Source: Rhizophagus irregularis (Eukaryota > Glomeromycota > Glomeromycetes > Glomerales > Glomeraceae). Taken from it: a stretch of 64,000 bases of DNA. The position numbers and the translations under genes were made by a program. This document shows positions 43,175 through 55,703 of the stretch, in pieces; positions within the stretch are counted from its first letter, which is position 1, and every line of letters begins with the position of its first letter. The notes under the pieces were generated by a model. It searched no databases. It worked only from the letters and a program-made list of their open reading frames with translations, and had not been told where the DNA came from. The DNA is taken from positions 2,790,001 to 2,854,000 of the forward strand of contig NC_089437.1 in NCBI RefSeq assembly GCF_026210795.1, written 5' to 3'.

Positions 43175-43469
43175 TTAAAGCTAACAAGCGTAAGCTGGAG
43201 ATTTAAAGTTTAAAAAAAATATGAGTTCTCAGAAATGTGATCTACCGTTTAAGATTGTCGACTTTTCTAATGATTTCTATTTAACCTATATTTTTGCACC
43301 TAAATGAACATTTAAAAAATTTCAGTAGATTTTTCAACTTATTGTTTTCTAATTAAATAGAATATTAGAGATCATAAATATCGTTAATTTAAGAGGCATT
43401 AATTTATTTGTTGAATCACACCACACGTAACGTTATTATATTACACATGCTACGTACATGCATGTAACC

Positions 43470-43475
43470 CACGTG
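43470..43475. promoter_or_regulatory. Extended E-box upstream of the WDR20-like gene
   Basis: CCACGTGATTAACC, 296 bases before the start codon on the minus strand. The rest of 43175-43699 is AT-rich spacer with no gene. Confidence 0.45.
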
Positions 43476-43699
43476 ATTAACCAAAAATTTTGCTGTTCTT
43501 TATTTGCAAAAAGTCCTTTTAGAAATTTTATCTTCAAGAATATGAAAATCTTTTTTTTAAAAATAATAATAAACTATTTTTTATATTCATAAAATAATAA
43601 TAACAGGAATCATTAAGTCTTCGCTTATTTTACATTGCAGAAATTTGTAATTTTAAACATCACAACCACACTAATAAAATAATGAATGGGATAATAATT

Positions 43700-44701
43700 T
43701 TATGGAAGCTGTACGGACTAAAATAGAAATTAGTTTAAATAATAAATTTGATAAGTATAAATAAAATTAGGTATTACTGCAAACATATAAAACTTACCAT
43801 AATAGCATCAACGATATCGTTATTATGATTCTTCAGCGCTTTTATTGCTTTAGCTCGGGACACATTCTAGAAATATATATATATATTTTTTAAATTTTGC
43901 TATATAATATAAACGGGTGAATAATAATAACAACATACAGCTTGTTGCATGACCAATTCGACATCCTTAGCCTCAACATTAGATTCATCCATATTCAAAT
44001 CTTCTTCATCGTCGTCTTCATCAGCAGCTGCTTCATCTATCTTAATGGTATCTTGAGCAGCAGAAGAGGCCGCAGTTTCGGCAGCTTGGAATTGTTGAGC
44101 AGCGTTAGCTTGAGCTTGAGAATTAAGATCCTCGACTTTAGCTTCGCCGAACACAATGTAGCAGTCAGAATTGGGGGATTTATAAACATCAGGATTAGAA
44201 ACGACAAGGAGGATCTAATATTGAAATAATTTGATCAATCAATTTGATCATAATAATTTAAAATAATTTATACTGATGTTTGTCGGAAATCACGCAAAAT
44301 TAAACCAAACAGCTTAAATATCTTCATTGTTATTTAATTAAACATACGTTTTTTGGCCTTCGGATGGTAACACGATTGATTCCTGGCACCACTTTCAACC
44401 CTAGCTTCTGCATTTGCTTGCGAGCCTTCTTTTCTCCGCGGCTCTGAATTTTGGCAATATCAGCTTGAGCAATACCAGGAGGAACAATACCTTCCTCCTC
44501 TAATTCTGGGATATCTTCATCAGAATCTTCCTCTGATTCAACAACTGTAGTAACAGTAGAAGTCTTTTTGATACTGGTAGACTCAATTTCAGAAATCTGT
44601 TTTGAAGAACTCTCTATTTTAACTTCTTCTTTTGTTTCAGATTCAATTTCTTCAATTTTGATTTTCTCGCTGGTTTCGCTTTTTTGTTCTGTGCTGGCCA
44701 T
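43700..44701 (-). CDS. egd2: Nascent polypeptide-associated complex subunit alpha
   Basis: NAC binds nascent chains at the ribosome exit and keeps them from wrong ER targeting. Exons join to a protein of about 225 residues. An acidic N terminus ([17 protein letters not shown]) leads to the NAC domain: [52 protein letters not shown]. An acidic linker precedes the UBA domain, [20 protein letters not shown]. The final exon is the least certain: splicing after AIM to an exon encoding SVQLP gives the end used here (43700), but reading through the donor would stop a few codons later. Divergent from the carrier gene by 240 bases. Confidence 0.92.
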
Positions 44702-44941
44702 TATGTTATAAAGGAAGACTTTTAACGGTATCGTTGATTTACTATTATTTAAAAAAATTTTAAAGTGGCTTTTTCACAAATTTCCCGATGACGATTGATA
44801 ATCTGGAAGATCTGTCGATCAGCACATGATCATTAAAATTTCCGATCTGATTTGCTGAGCAAACTTAATTTATAACATATCTATAATAAGTAAATTCCAT
44901 CAAAATTCGACTTTTTGTCGAAATTGAAGAGAATAACAGAA
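44702..44941. promoter_or_regulatory. Divergent promoter NAC alpha / mitochondrial carrier
   Basis: 240 bases separate the two opposite start codons, so both promoters must lie here. GATCTGTCGATCAGCACATGATC includes a CACATG half-variant of the E-box seen elsewhere. Confidence 0.4.
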
Positions 44942-46503
44942 ATGACTGTTATAACAGCAAATAATCAACCAACTTTAAAGTTTCCCGCACAAACCTCTGT
45001 CACACCACAATCAAATTCTACGCGAAGACAAGAAACGAGCAAGGCCTGGCTACATTTTGTGGCCGGAGGGTCAGTACCTCGTCAGTACCTTTCCGTCTAA
45101 ATGAAATAACCTGGTAATAAACACTAATTTTCTATTTTTAAATTCAGTGTTGGGGGCATGTTTGGAGCAACTCTTACTTCGCCTTTGGACGTTGTTAAAA
45201 CGCGTTTACAGGTATTTTTTTTTACACATTTTTTTTTGTTTTAAACCATCTAAACATACGCTGTTTTGTAATTAGTCAACATATTATCAATCAAACATGC
45301 CATATTCTGGTCGAGCAGCTATCCCAATTATAGGACATTTCGTACAAACTGGCAAAATTTTAAAGTATGAATCTTATTATCAAATTTTTTTCTTATGATT
45401 TTTATTAATTATATTGAATTTTTATTCATTTTTAGAGGTGTGCGTCATAAAGAAGGATTTAGAGCATTATTTAAAGGGTTAGGTCCAAATCTGGTTGGAG
45501 TTATACCATCTAGGTATTTATCATGAATTTAATGTACTTTGTAAAATACTTATAAATTATTAAATTTTATATATTTTTTATTTTTAGATCAATTAATTTC
45601 TTTACGTATGGTAATGGCAAGAGATTTTTAACAGAATTGAACGGAGGGCAAGAAACTTCATGGATTCACTTGTCAGCCGCGCTTATAGCAGGTTTAATTT
45701 AATCTTTAAGTTAGTTTATTTCCATCATATTATTTAAGAAAATTCTACAAATAGGAATTACCACATCAACATTAACAAATCCAATATGGCTTGTGAAAAC
45801 TCGAATGCAACTTCAATCATCATCAAATACTGGATCATCACAAGTTTCTATTAAATACAAAAATTCTTTTGATTGTGTTAAAAAAATAATTCAGGAAGAA
45901 GGTGTACGAGCATTATACAAGGGACTTAGTGCATCATATTTAGGTATTAACTATCAGGAAAATATTTAAATGATTCATATTCTCTCATTCCATAACCAAT
46001 TCTTATGATGAAATAGGTATTACTGAAAGTACTATACAGTGGGTGACGTATGAATATTTTAAATTGTCACTTGCAGAAAAACGAAAAAGTAAACATATTG
46101 AATCTGGAAACTTGATGCAATCTAATAGCAAATGGCAGTGGTTTGACAAATTAGCTGCTGCTGCCTTATCAAAACTTATTGCAGCTGCTATTAGTTATCC
46201 TCATGAAGTATGTTTTATACGACTTGAAAACCAAAGAAACATTCAATTTATATACTAATTCTTTTAATCAATATTTAAATTCAAAAGGTCATTAGAACTC
46301 GTATGCGCCAACTTCCTGAAAATGGTAAAGTTAAGTATAAAGGACTTATCCAATGCACTAAGACAATTTTTCGAGAAGAAGGTATTGCAGCAATGTATGG
46401 TGGTATGACTGCTCATTTAATTCGAGTAGTACCAAATGCCATTATCATGTTCTTCTGTTATGAGTCAATTTTACACTATGGCGGAGCTAATAAAATTAAA
46501 TAA
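44942..46503 (+). CDS. RIM2: Mitochondrial pyrimidine-nucleotide carrier, Rim2/SLC25A33-36 type
   Basis: Inner-membrane carrier that exchanges pyrimidine (deoxy)nucleotides and supports mitochondrial DNA upkeep. About eight exons join in frame from MTVITANNQPTLKFPAQTSV. Three carrier repeats are visible, with signatures SPLDVVKTRLQ, NPIWLVKTRMQLQ and YPHEVIRTRMRQ, and downstream halves EGFRALFKGLGPNLVGVIPS, GVRALYKGLSASYLGITEST and GIAAMYGGMTAHLIRVVPNA. The NPIWLVKTR form in repeat 2 is typical of the Rim2/SLC25A33/36 and folate/FAD group; the long loops and IQWVTYEYFK favour Rim2. About 350 residues, complete. Substrate is inferred from similarity only. Confidence 0.9.
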
Positions 46504-46704
46504 CCTAGTTTGTGAAATAAATGAATTAAAAACATCTTGTATTAAACAACTAAAATAGAGAATAATTATTCTGTCTGTTCTATTGTATATATATTGTAAT
46601 ATCACTGATACATATAAAAAAAACTATATAACATGCATCATTCTTCTGAATTAATGGAAATTTAAAACCAAGATTGCAAATATTTATTAATAATAAAAAA
46701 ATTA

Positions 46705-47858
46705 TTATTGTCGCGAAGTTTTCAATTCTTCCAATATTCTATTTGCTCCTTTTTCTATCAAAATTGCGGCAACCTCTCTACCAAGTTCATTTGCTGCCTC
46801 GATTCCATCCTCATCAACGTTTTTTTGGGCTTCAGCTTTAATAACTTCTGATCCATCTAGTTTTGCTACTAATCCTAATAATTTTAATTCTCGTGTTCCA
46901 TTTTGTGTCTCTATGAATTCCGTATTAACACCAATAGGAACACTGCATCCGCCTTCTAAAGTGCGCAATAGTGAACGTTCTGCTGAACATCTTAATCTCG
47001 TGTCTTTATCTTCGAGCACGGACAGTAGTTCAATAATTTGTTTATCATCAACTCGACATTCTACAGCTAACGCACCTTGCCCAACCGCATATAACATAAC
47101 ATTTGATGGAAAAATCTGAGAGATCCGATGTCTCATTTCTAAACGTTCAAGACCTGCTACAGCTAAAACAAGAGCAGAATACGGTCCATTTGGATCATCT
47201 AATTTTGCAAGTCTTGTATTTCTAAGAAATTACAATCGTTCTTAAATTTGTATAACTAAAATAACAAATAATAAACAAATTAATTTAAAAATGGTACTTA
47301 CAAATTCCCTCTCTTCATATTTTTGCATTCAAAAAGATTATAATATTAATAATTATTAAACAAATTAAAACATTTTTATTAAAAATAGAAATAAATTCAT
47401 ACAACGTCCTGAAATACTAAATCCGGGAAAGCAGCTTTCAATTGGGCTATTCTTCTGGTACTGCCAGTACCAATTACACTACCTTTTGGCAGTTCATCCA
47501 CTGACTTGTATAACAAACCTTCTTTAATGACGAGAGCATCTCTAGGATTTTCTCGTTTTAAAACAGCTGCAATGGTCATTCCCTCTGGAAGGGTAGTAGG
47601 TAAGTCTTTAAGGCTATGAACAACTAAATCTACAACTTTATTTTGTAACGCTATTTCAAGTTCTTTGGTAAATAAGGATTTTTCACCGATACGAAATAAA
47701 GGTTTGGAGAGAATTTGGTCACCGATCGTTGTCATGCTTGTGATGGGAAACGAGTGGTCAGGAAATGAAGCTTCCAACAGTTGTTGTACATGTTTAGTTT
47801 GAATTAAAGCCAGTTGAGATTTACGACTACCTATTGTAATCTCAGAACTCGAAGCCAT
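46705..47858 (-). CDS. HEM3: Hydroxymethylbilane synthase (porphobilinogen deaminase)
   Basis: Joins four porphobilinogen units to hydroxymethylbilane in heme synthesis. Three exons: 47403-47858, an 11-base microexon at 47302-47312, and 46705-47221. The first exon encodes MASSSEITIGSRKSQLALIQ, GEKSLFTKELEIALQ and DLVVHSLKDLPTTLPEGM. The microexon restores the conserved RGNLNTRL loop, since FQDV joins RGN and then LNTRLAKLDDP. The last exon has VGQGALAVECR and LEGGCSVPIGV, whose Cys carries the dipyrromethane cofactor. The end is EELKTSRQ. About 330 residues, the normal size. Without the microexon the protein would lose a substrate-site arginine and its frame. Confidence 0.95.
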
Positions 47859-48822
47859 TATAAAATCTAAAGTTCGAATCGTGATCTGCGTAATCGGGAA
47901 TAAAATAGTAATGCAATGCTAATTGCAAATATGGTTAGCAGTCAAATCGAATAAGTGAATTGTCTATCCATTATTTGGAGACGAAAGCCGGAAATCGGAA
48001 GTTGACGGCCAGTCATCCATTTCTGGTTACATCTTTGGCTTCTGTACCCTTATAAATTACAACATATCACAATCGCTAAATCGCGGCGTTATAAATGTGA
48101 TATACGAAAACTTCTCTTTATATGTAGATCATGTCAAAATCATCCCATAGTTACTAATAAATCCTGAATCCCATTGGTTTAATGCAATTATACAACAGGA
48201 AATCACAATTTTATTTTTTTCTTTTATTCTTTTTTTTTGCACAACAAACAACTAATCAGGAACTCATTAAGTCCTTACAGTTGATAACCAGACGTTGACT
48301 GCTTCAACAAAAAGTTCTTACTCTTGTAACTTTTCTTTAGCGGAAAATACGTCTTCCTATTAACTTTTTTTAGACATTGGTCTTTCGTTCCTATTTCGAG
48401 AGTCTATACCTTAATTAAACCAATTGGTCCGTCTTCGAGGCCAACGAGAATGTCTTGATCATAAAAAGAATTGGTTGGTGTCCACGACTTCCTTGCCGTG
48501 TTTGCGTCAATCCCTTTTTCTGATCTGGCGTATGGTGACAACGAATGCACAAGCACTTTCTTCTTTCAACTTTTCTTATATTTTTAAATACCATATATAA
48601 TATTATTTATCAATATTGTTTTATAATCCTTATAATTTCTATTTCTATAAAAAAATTAACTAACCTGTGTAATATAGACTCTAAATATTTTATAACTTTT
48701 TACATCTATCTAGTACCTCTAGTACTCGGTTTTTTTTATTTCTATATATTTTTTTTTTATCAAAATTTCCGACAATCTCACTAGAAAGTGTCTGTGCAGA
48801 AAACTTTTGCGCTAGACAAAGA
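47859..48822. promoter_or_regulatory. Divergent upstream region HMBS / R3H gene
   Basis: Nearly 1 kb between opposite starts. The R3H-gene side is rich in CT and T tracts (about 48200-48780), as in long fungal leaders. A short open frame near 48545 is hydrophobic low-complexity T-rich translation and not credible. Confidence 0.4.
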
Positions 48823-51800
48823 ATGTCAAAGAGCTTGTCCCAAAATATGGTAAGAATTTATTCTCTTCTTACAAACATGGTGACTTACCTTGAAAGTCGA
48901 CTTTTTTTTATTACAATTTCTAATTAAATATTGTTTATAAATATAAAGCCTTCTTTTGTCAAGTCCGTTTCTGAAAACTCATCTCCTATCAATAATGTTA
49001 TCGTCGATGATTCTTCAACAAATACAACTTCGACAACCGAGGTCAAGAAGATTGTATTGTTGAAACGAAATCCAAACAATAACAATGTGACCAATAATAA
49101 TAATAGTCCTACGAATAATACTGTAGGATCTAGTAATGTTGTTCAATCGTATGAATTATTACCAACTCCCAATAGGTCTGGTACATCATCACCAAGCCTT
49201 GAAAGTGAATTAACTCCAGAACAAGCCGCACATCTTGGTGAAATCGATTTTAATACAGGTCTTGATGGGTTCTTGTTGGCTGCTCTAAAGAACCAAAAAG
49301 ACAGACTATTTCTCTTAAAATTAGATCAAGAAATGGAACGGTTTATAAAAGAAAAAAAGTATGTAATTCTTATTTGATGCATGTATTGTATATTATTTAA
49401 TTTTTTTTATTTATTTAATTACAAACTGTTTAAATCTAATAGTCGAACACGATTAGAATTTCCGCCCATGAATTCCTATCAAAGACTTATCGTTCATCGT
49501 GTTGCACAATATTTCAAATTATCGCATGTCGTTGATACTAGTGGAAAGGCTGTTGTCTTATATAAGTCTGCAGAAACTCAAATGTAAGTGTTTTTAAGAA
49601 ATAAATAATGCACGCTATAATTATTATTTTTTTTTTAACATTATATTTTATTCGTCATTAGACCTATTCTTAGATTTTCTGATCTTCTTGAACAAGAGGA
49701 GGAGAAACCTGAAAAATCCGTGAAAATCATGAGACGACAGCAGACGCACCCTCAAGGTCAACTGAGATCTACCGGAGATTCAGATAGTAACTCTGAAGGT
49801 GAACGCAAAATTTTAACAATTGAGGAACGAGAAGCTGCATATCAAAAGGCTAGAGCAAGGATATTTAAAGATTTAGAACAAAAAAATGGGGAGAATGAGC
49901 AAGAAGACACAGAAGGATCTATTAATTCAAGTCCTAGTGTAAAAAATTCCAATATTACAACTACCAATGATGCCCAGAATAGTGATTCATCACCTTCCAA
50001 TAAACCCAAAGGGAATCAACAACAAAACAACAAAAATGGGAACAATAATAAAAATGGTAAACAGTCACAGCAAGGTAATAGGACCGTCGGAAATAACAAA
50101 ACCTCTAATAATAAAAATAATGGAAATAGCGCAAAGAATCGGCAGCAACAGCCAGCAAGAGTACAGCCTTTTCCGTATAATCCTCCAATGTTTATGAAGC
50201 AAGGACGTCCAATCCCGAATTTTCCTGGACCACCACAAATGATGCATTCCGGACACTTTTCTCCATTTTTTGGTACGCCCATGAATATGTATGACGTTAA
50301 TATGTTGCATATGCAACCAATTTTGCCACCCGATATGCAGCCGCACATGTCGAATCATTATATGCCTGATTGGAATGCACTTGGCCCACCTTATGGACGC
50401 CCAGGTGTTAGAAATGTATGGGGGTCTGAATCGTTTAATGGTCCCCCTCAAGAAATAAATGGAGGTTCATCTTTGTTCAATCATCAACAAAATAATCCAA
50501 ATTCATTTTTACCTCCCCGACCAGCAGCATCGCAAAATGATACAAATTTTGTTCAAAATCAGGCTCAAAATAACTTAAAACACATGTATCCACAGAATCC
50601 TTACGCACAACCCGTTAGTGAAGCCAATCATATAGTGGCTTCTTCCGTGTCATCAGGTGACGGTAATTCAAATAAGTCTTCATCGACCCGCGAAGGTACT
50701 ACTTCTCTTATTTCTCCTCATTCTGGGTTTGATGGTGATAATTCTATTTGGACTAATAAACTTCATCGGGGAATTATGCCAGGAAACGAAGGAATTAATG
50801 AAAATAAAATGAATGATCGCCAGTCAGAACAGAAAAGAACAAACAGAACTTCGTTTAATCCTCAATCTCAACAGCGTGACGTTCCGGTATATAATTTATC
50901 ATAAATGTATTTTTGAAGTTAGGAAGAATAATAAATTATTCTAACAATTTTTACATTGCCATCAACATTATATCTAAAATAGTTATTTAATTCTGTCTGG
51001 AACAATCCCCCTGATTCCCAAGTTTTTAATCAATCGCAGACATCGAATGAGTTTTCAGTTCAGAATGTGCCAGGAATGCCAATAATACCTCCCCACATGT
51101 ATCCAGGAATGATACCTTCTCCAATGTCAGGACAGCCATCGGGGCCACGTCGTAACAATAATGGTAATCAAATATTTCCGGGACCGATTCCTCAAGAATA
51201 CGTGAATATGCAGCGCATGGTGCCACCACCTATTATGGGATTTGCACCTCAACCAACACAACCAAATATGACAACAACAGGTGCAATAAGACCTCCAAAG
51301 TCATCGGAGCTATTTGATCCAAACAATCCAAACAATCCAAACAATCTTAACAATCTTCCTACCTCAACTACAGCCCCTTATAATAAAGCTCCCGTTGCAT
51401 CATTGCCAGCTAACAACGCAATTCAAGTATCACCTGTTCCGCCTACATTTGTATCATCACTACCCCCAAGACCTACTCAGCCAGCTATGTCATCCAAGGT
51501 TGTTTCACCATCAGGTAATAATAATTCTTCTTCAATGCCGTGGTCTGGAGGATCAACGACAAGAACAAAGGTAACGACATTGCCACCAAACCATAATAAT
51601 TCTAATAATCGCCGTAAGAATACGAACGATAACAATAACAATAATGCTAGCAATAATTCTGTTGTGGATGGTACTATGATGCGTTCTCTAAGCCTTTCGT
51701 CGAACAGTTCTCAGCAAAGCAGAAATCATCATAACAATCATAACAATCATAACAATCATCACCACCATCACAATCGAGCATCGTCCACATCACCATCGGG

Positions 51801-52395
51801 TAACAATAATAATAGCAATAAAAAGAATAATAAAGATGGTTCACTTCTATTTGACTATTCTATGCAAGTACCGTATGAAGGTGTTAAACCAAGCGAAGGT
51901 AATATAATAATTATATTATTACTAATTTGGTGATATTATATGATGTATTGAAAATAATGCCCTTATTTTTTAGCCAATGAACCACAAAAACCAAATCACA
52001 TACTTGAACTTTACGATTTTGCTGAATCTGATGATCTTATGGACATTGTATTATTGAATGCGACCATCAAGCGTGTTAGTCCTTCGAATAATTCACCGAA
52101 CAAAAAGCCAACTATTCTTGCAATTTTCAGGAATGCGCGCGAAGCGAGCAAGGCGGTTCAATCTTTCAGGGGGGTTCGATTTAAAATTAAAACATGGGAA
52201 CCATTGGTGAAAACAAGCAATGGGAGTCCTCCAACATCAAGTGGACAAGCTCCCGCTTCGACAATAAATTTATCACCAACATCAAATACATCAACAAATA
52301 ACAAAACGAACATTGAAGGTAACTATGAAAAACATCATCAACAATCGTTGATGAATGTTTCTCACGGAGTTACGTTAAGTGGGAGACAGCAATAA
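48823..52395 (+). CDS. R3H and SUZ-like domain RNA-binding protein
   Basis: About six exons join in frame. The first is MSKSLSQNM (48823), then PSFVKSVSENSSPINN. The R3H domain is RLEFPPMNSYQRLIVHRVAQ (R-x3-H) followed by YFKLSHVVD. A SUZ-like motif follows, LTIEEREAAYQKARARIFKD. A long Asn/Gln/Pro-rich part includes PAM2-unlike Met/Pro stretches. An apparent stop near 50904 lies in an intron: VP joins LFNSVWNNPPDSQVFNQS. After a His/Asn-rich tract comes a C-terminal RRM-like region (HILELYDFAESDDLMDIVLL, then TILAIFRNAREASKAVQSFR). The stop is at 52395. About 1,000 residues. R3H-SUZ proteins act on cytoplasmic mRNA; the exact target is unknown. The long N/Q regions are typical of RNP-granule proteins (inference). 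Confidence 0.85.
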
Positions 52396-53016
52396 TTCAT
52401 TTTCTACTCATTCAAACCATAAAAAAATAATAATTTTTAAATCATTTCAATCATTTATTCTACGGAAAGAAAACAACTAACTAATTAGGATCCTATTACG
52501 GCGTTTTGGGAATGCTATTTTTTCAGTAAATATTCTCTTTATTGTTTTAAAAATTCATTTTTTCAATAGTTGTAAATATTATGTAGTTTTGTATCTAGCA
52601 ATAAGATTTTTTTAGAGGAAGAATTGAAATGATTTATTTTGTGTTATTATTAAAAAAAATACAGGTATTATCAAAAAATAAATTCATGTACAGAAGGCAT
52701 ATCAGATTATTAGATATGAAGTGACATTCTTCATGATCGATTAATATTGGTTTTACTTGTATTTTTCTTTTTTTTTTCTTTGTACCTCTATACAAAAAAT
52801 TTGACTAATAGGCATATATTATCATTATCATTAAGTTAATTATTTTATCGTCTATTTGAAAGATAAAGCATAAATAAAAAAAAAATATTTAAAATCAAAT
52901 TGTTAAATTATGAGTAAAATAATTTTTATTACATAAAGAAATAAATGTGTCAAATTTCCTGATAAAGTTTCCGCAGAGTATTATTTTATTGAATTTAACG
53001 GTAAATTCACTACAAC
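52396..53016. other. Intergenic spacer, convergent 3' ends
   Basis: About 620 bases with no gene seen; T-rich and A-rich stretches only. Confidence 0.55.
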
Positions 53017-54289
53017 CTATACTAAGTTTTTTTTCGAACGATTTAGCTTTACCTTCTTCTTTGAATGATCATCCTCATCATCAAAATTATTAATTAATGA
53101 GAATTTTTTTATACCGTTTGTTTCTTTAACATTACTCTTTTTGCTGTTATTATCTTTATGTTTTAAAGAGTCAATAAGTTTATTTCCAAATTTATTTGCT
53201 GGTGTAATCAGAGCTGGTAAATCATCAATATTGTTACCAGAAGACTTTGATCGATGGTTACGTAAAATTCTAGATGAACCAGTATTTCTAATGATTAGAG
53301 GTATTTTTGATGACGAGCTTGAGTCAAGACGCGTTGAACTTCTAGTCCGTATTTTTTCGGGAGTTTGAATAATTGGACTTTTTGGTGAAAAGGAGGAAGA
53401 ATTAAAATTTTGTTTGACTTCTGAAGAACATGAAATTGAAACTTCATTCTGAGGTGGATTCGTAATAGGGAGAAGTCTTAAAAAGTCATCAACTTTTTGT
53501 ATTGAATTTATTTTAGACATATAACTATTTCCTTTTTGTGATATTTGTGTTTTTTGGTAAGGTGTAACGTTTGAATATTTTTGTGAAGTTAATTCGTGTG
53601 TTGATTTATCTGATACTGAAGAAATAGAATCTTAAAAATAAACTTGTATTAGTTCTATTTTAAAAATGGAAACCACATGCTTAATAATATTACCATTTGA
53701 AGAATCATCAATGAGAGTATAAACAAAATCATTTGAATCGCCGCCTCCGCTAAAAACTCGTAATTTATCTACATATTTTAAATACCTGAAAATTAAAATC
53801 ACACAGTAATTAAATATCTTAAAAAAGCTATTTATGAAATAGAATTTGAGGGGAGAAGTTTAAAAGTAAAAGCACCTAATTTAGTAAAAAGAAATACCTA
53901 CAAGTCATCAAACATGCGTTGACAACTTACATCTTTCGCATTTTCATGATACTTTTGGTACCTAAATATTCCAGAATATAAAGAATATAAAAATGACTAA
54001 TTTCAGAACTGAATTAATTACAGAAATGTTATCAATTCAACTTTAATTCGAGAATTATATACAGGGACTCAAATGATTCACTTTGGGATACCCGCGAATT
54101 TTGTTCTTCGGGAATATCGCCGAAAAACTTCACATATCTACATCGCAATTATTGTAATATAACAGCCAAAATTAGAAAAATATCTTACGCGACACAAATA
54201 AAATTTTACTTTCTTTTTTTTTTGTCTACGTACAACTCGTCAAATGACACGTGCCCTGTTGGAATACGACGTCTATACAATGAGTCCAT
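53017..54289 (-). CDS. Unrecognised Ser/Lys-rich, probably nuclear protein
   Basis: I do not recognise a family. Five exons join in frame from MDSLYRRRIPTGHVSFDELY at 54289, through FFGDIPEEQNSRVSQSESFE, then YLKYVDKLRVFSGGGDSNDF and VYTLIDDSSND, to a long Ser/Lys-rich C-terminal exon ending NRSKKNLV. The last 170 residues are low in complexity with basic runs (HSKKKVKLNRSKK) that could be nuclear signals, and TPEKIRTRSSTR as a possible phosphorylation site. The first half is short and more ordered. The splice choices for exons 1-3 are my best reading. About 290 residues. An E-box lies 299 bases upstream. Confidence 0.55.
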
Positions 54290-54587
54290 AGAAAGAGAAG
54301 AAAAAGGTCAATGACTAAAGTTATCCTGTTCGGGTGCATGTACAGAATTCCTTAAGGTTACACAAAATATTCCAATAAAAAGTCGAGAGCAAACTCGACT
54401 GATAATCATTACGAAAATGTCCTTTAATATAAAGTTTTTTTTTTTAATATTACCTGTCTTTTGTGTAATAACATTGTTTTATTATGCTTCGATTTTAAAT
54501 AAAATTATTTATCGAAATTTTTAACATATTATTGCAAAAGTATCAATAGTCTGTTACTAAAAATGGCGGACGTTTATTTTCTACCTT

Positions 54588-54593
54588 CACGTG
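54588..54593. promoter_or_regulatory. CACGTG E-box upstream of the Ser/Lys-rich gene
   Basis: Context TTCACGTGACCTTT, 299 bases before the start codon at 54289. Confidence 0.4.
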
Positions 54594-55019
54594 ACCTTTG
54601 GCCAGCATTATGGCATTAAGAAATTAAACGCATGACAAATTAAGGTGACAAATACACGAGTTCCTAGTTGATTTCTGAAATCAACACAATATTGCGGCTT
54701 AGTGATCTGCAAATTTGCAAGGCACGATAATGCTACAGTTACAAGGGCACTTTGTACTAAGTAACTGTTTTATCAGACTTATATAATAGTTTATGATATC
54801 ATAAATAACTTGCAAATAACCCATATTATTTAAAGAGCTAGCTCATGTTTTATTAAAAAAAAAATGGGCATATAATACTACTAACTAAACCAAAAATTTT
54901 AAACTCTACACCCATAAAGGATCAATCCAGCCAAACTCTTTTTCAAATTATAATATCTATAAAGCATAAGCTGGAAAAAAAAATGTTAGCAGCTCTTTGG
55001 TAACAAAAACTCAAAAGAG

Positions 55020-55081
55020 AAGTAGATAGATTAAGTAGGCATCACTATAATTATAGTGATGCCTACTTAATCTATCTACTT
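55020..55081. repeat. Perfect 62-base palindrome
   Basis: The arm AAGTAGATAGATTAAGTAGG continues with CATCACTATAA and is followed directly by its exact inverse with no spacer. A third copy of the core, ATAGTGATGCCTACTTA, lies just downstream at about 55088. Confidence 0.95.
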
Positions 55082-55703
55082 ACACCATAGTGATGCCTAC
55101 TTATAGATATTGATGCATACTTACTTATTTTTACGTGTCTATGCCCCTTCTGATGCTTTATTGCTATCCATCTGTTTTCACTGGTCTGTGACTGTTTGGT
55201 TGCTAAACAGGGCAGAGGTTTGTTTTTCCATTCTGGAGCCTTTTAACAATTGTATAGGAGTAAAGTTGGGTTTTCCACTCTATGACCCTTTTGGTTGCCA
55301 TATTTGAGGTCGAGGGTGTAGCCCATTTGCTGGCCTTTTAAGTTGCTGAAATGGTGTAAAAAAATCGTCGGGTGGCGCAATTAATTTGCGGATCAGATTT
55401 TGGCCGGCACTATTGCATAATTTCTGGCCGATCTTTAGGGCAGAATATCTTGGCTTCCTGTGATTAGCTTCGTGCGGTTTTGTGGTCGTTTGAAAGAGGA
55501 CGTTGAGAGCTTTCCAATAATGCTAAGATCGCATGAATTGGATGCCTGGATGCCGAGTTATTGCGTCTCAAAGTTTTGGAAAAAAATATGGATTATAGTG
55601 CTAAGCAAAATTAAGCGAATCTATACTGCGCCTTACTGTGCCAGTCACGTGATACTATTCTGATGCCGGAACACCCTCACATAGTTGCTTTGCCATTTCT
55701 TAA

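Noticed and set aside
48545-48784. Hydrophobic open frame upstream of the R3H gene
   Set aside because: T-rich low-complexity leader DNA; it does not resemble a membrane protein family.
50016-50451. Antisense Cys-rich open frames across the R3H gene
   Set aside because: They mirror the Asn/Lys/Pro-rich coding strand and have no family resemblance.
50902-50904. Apparent stop ending the R3H gene after PVYNLS
   Set aside because: A GTATAT donor at about 50890 and an AG at about 50981 join VP to LFNSVWNNPPD in frame, so the stop lies in an intron.
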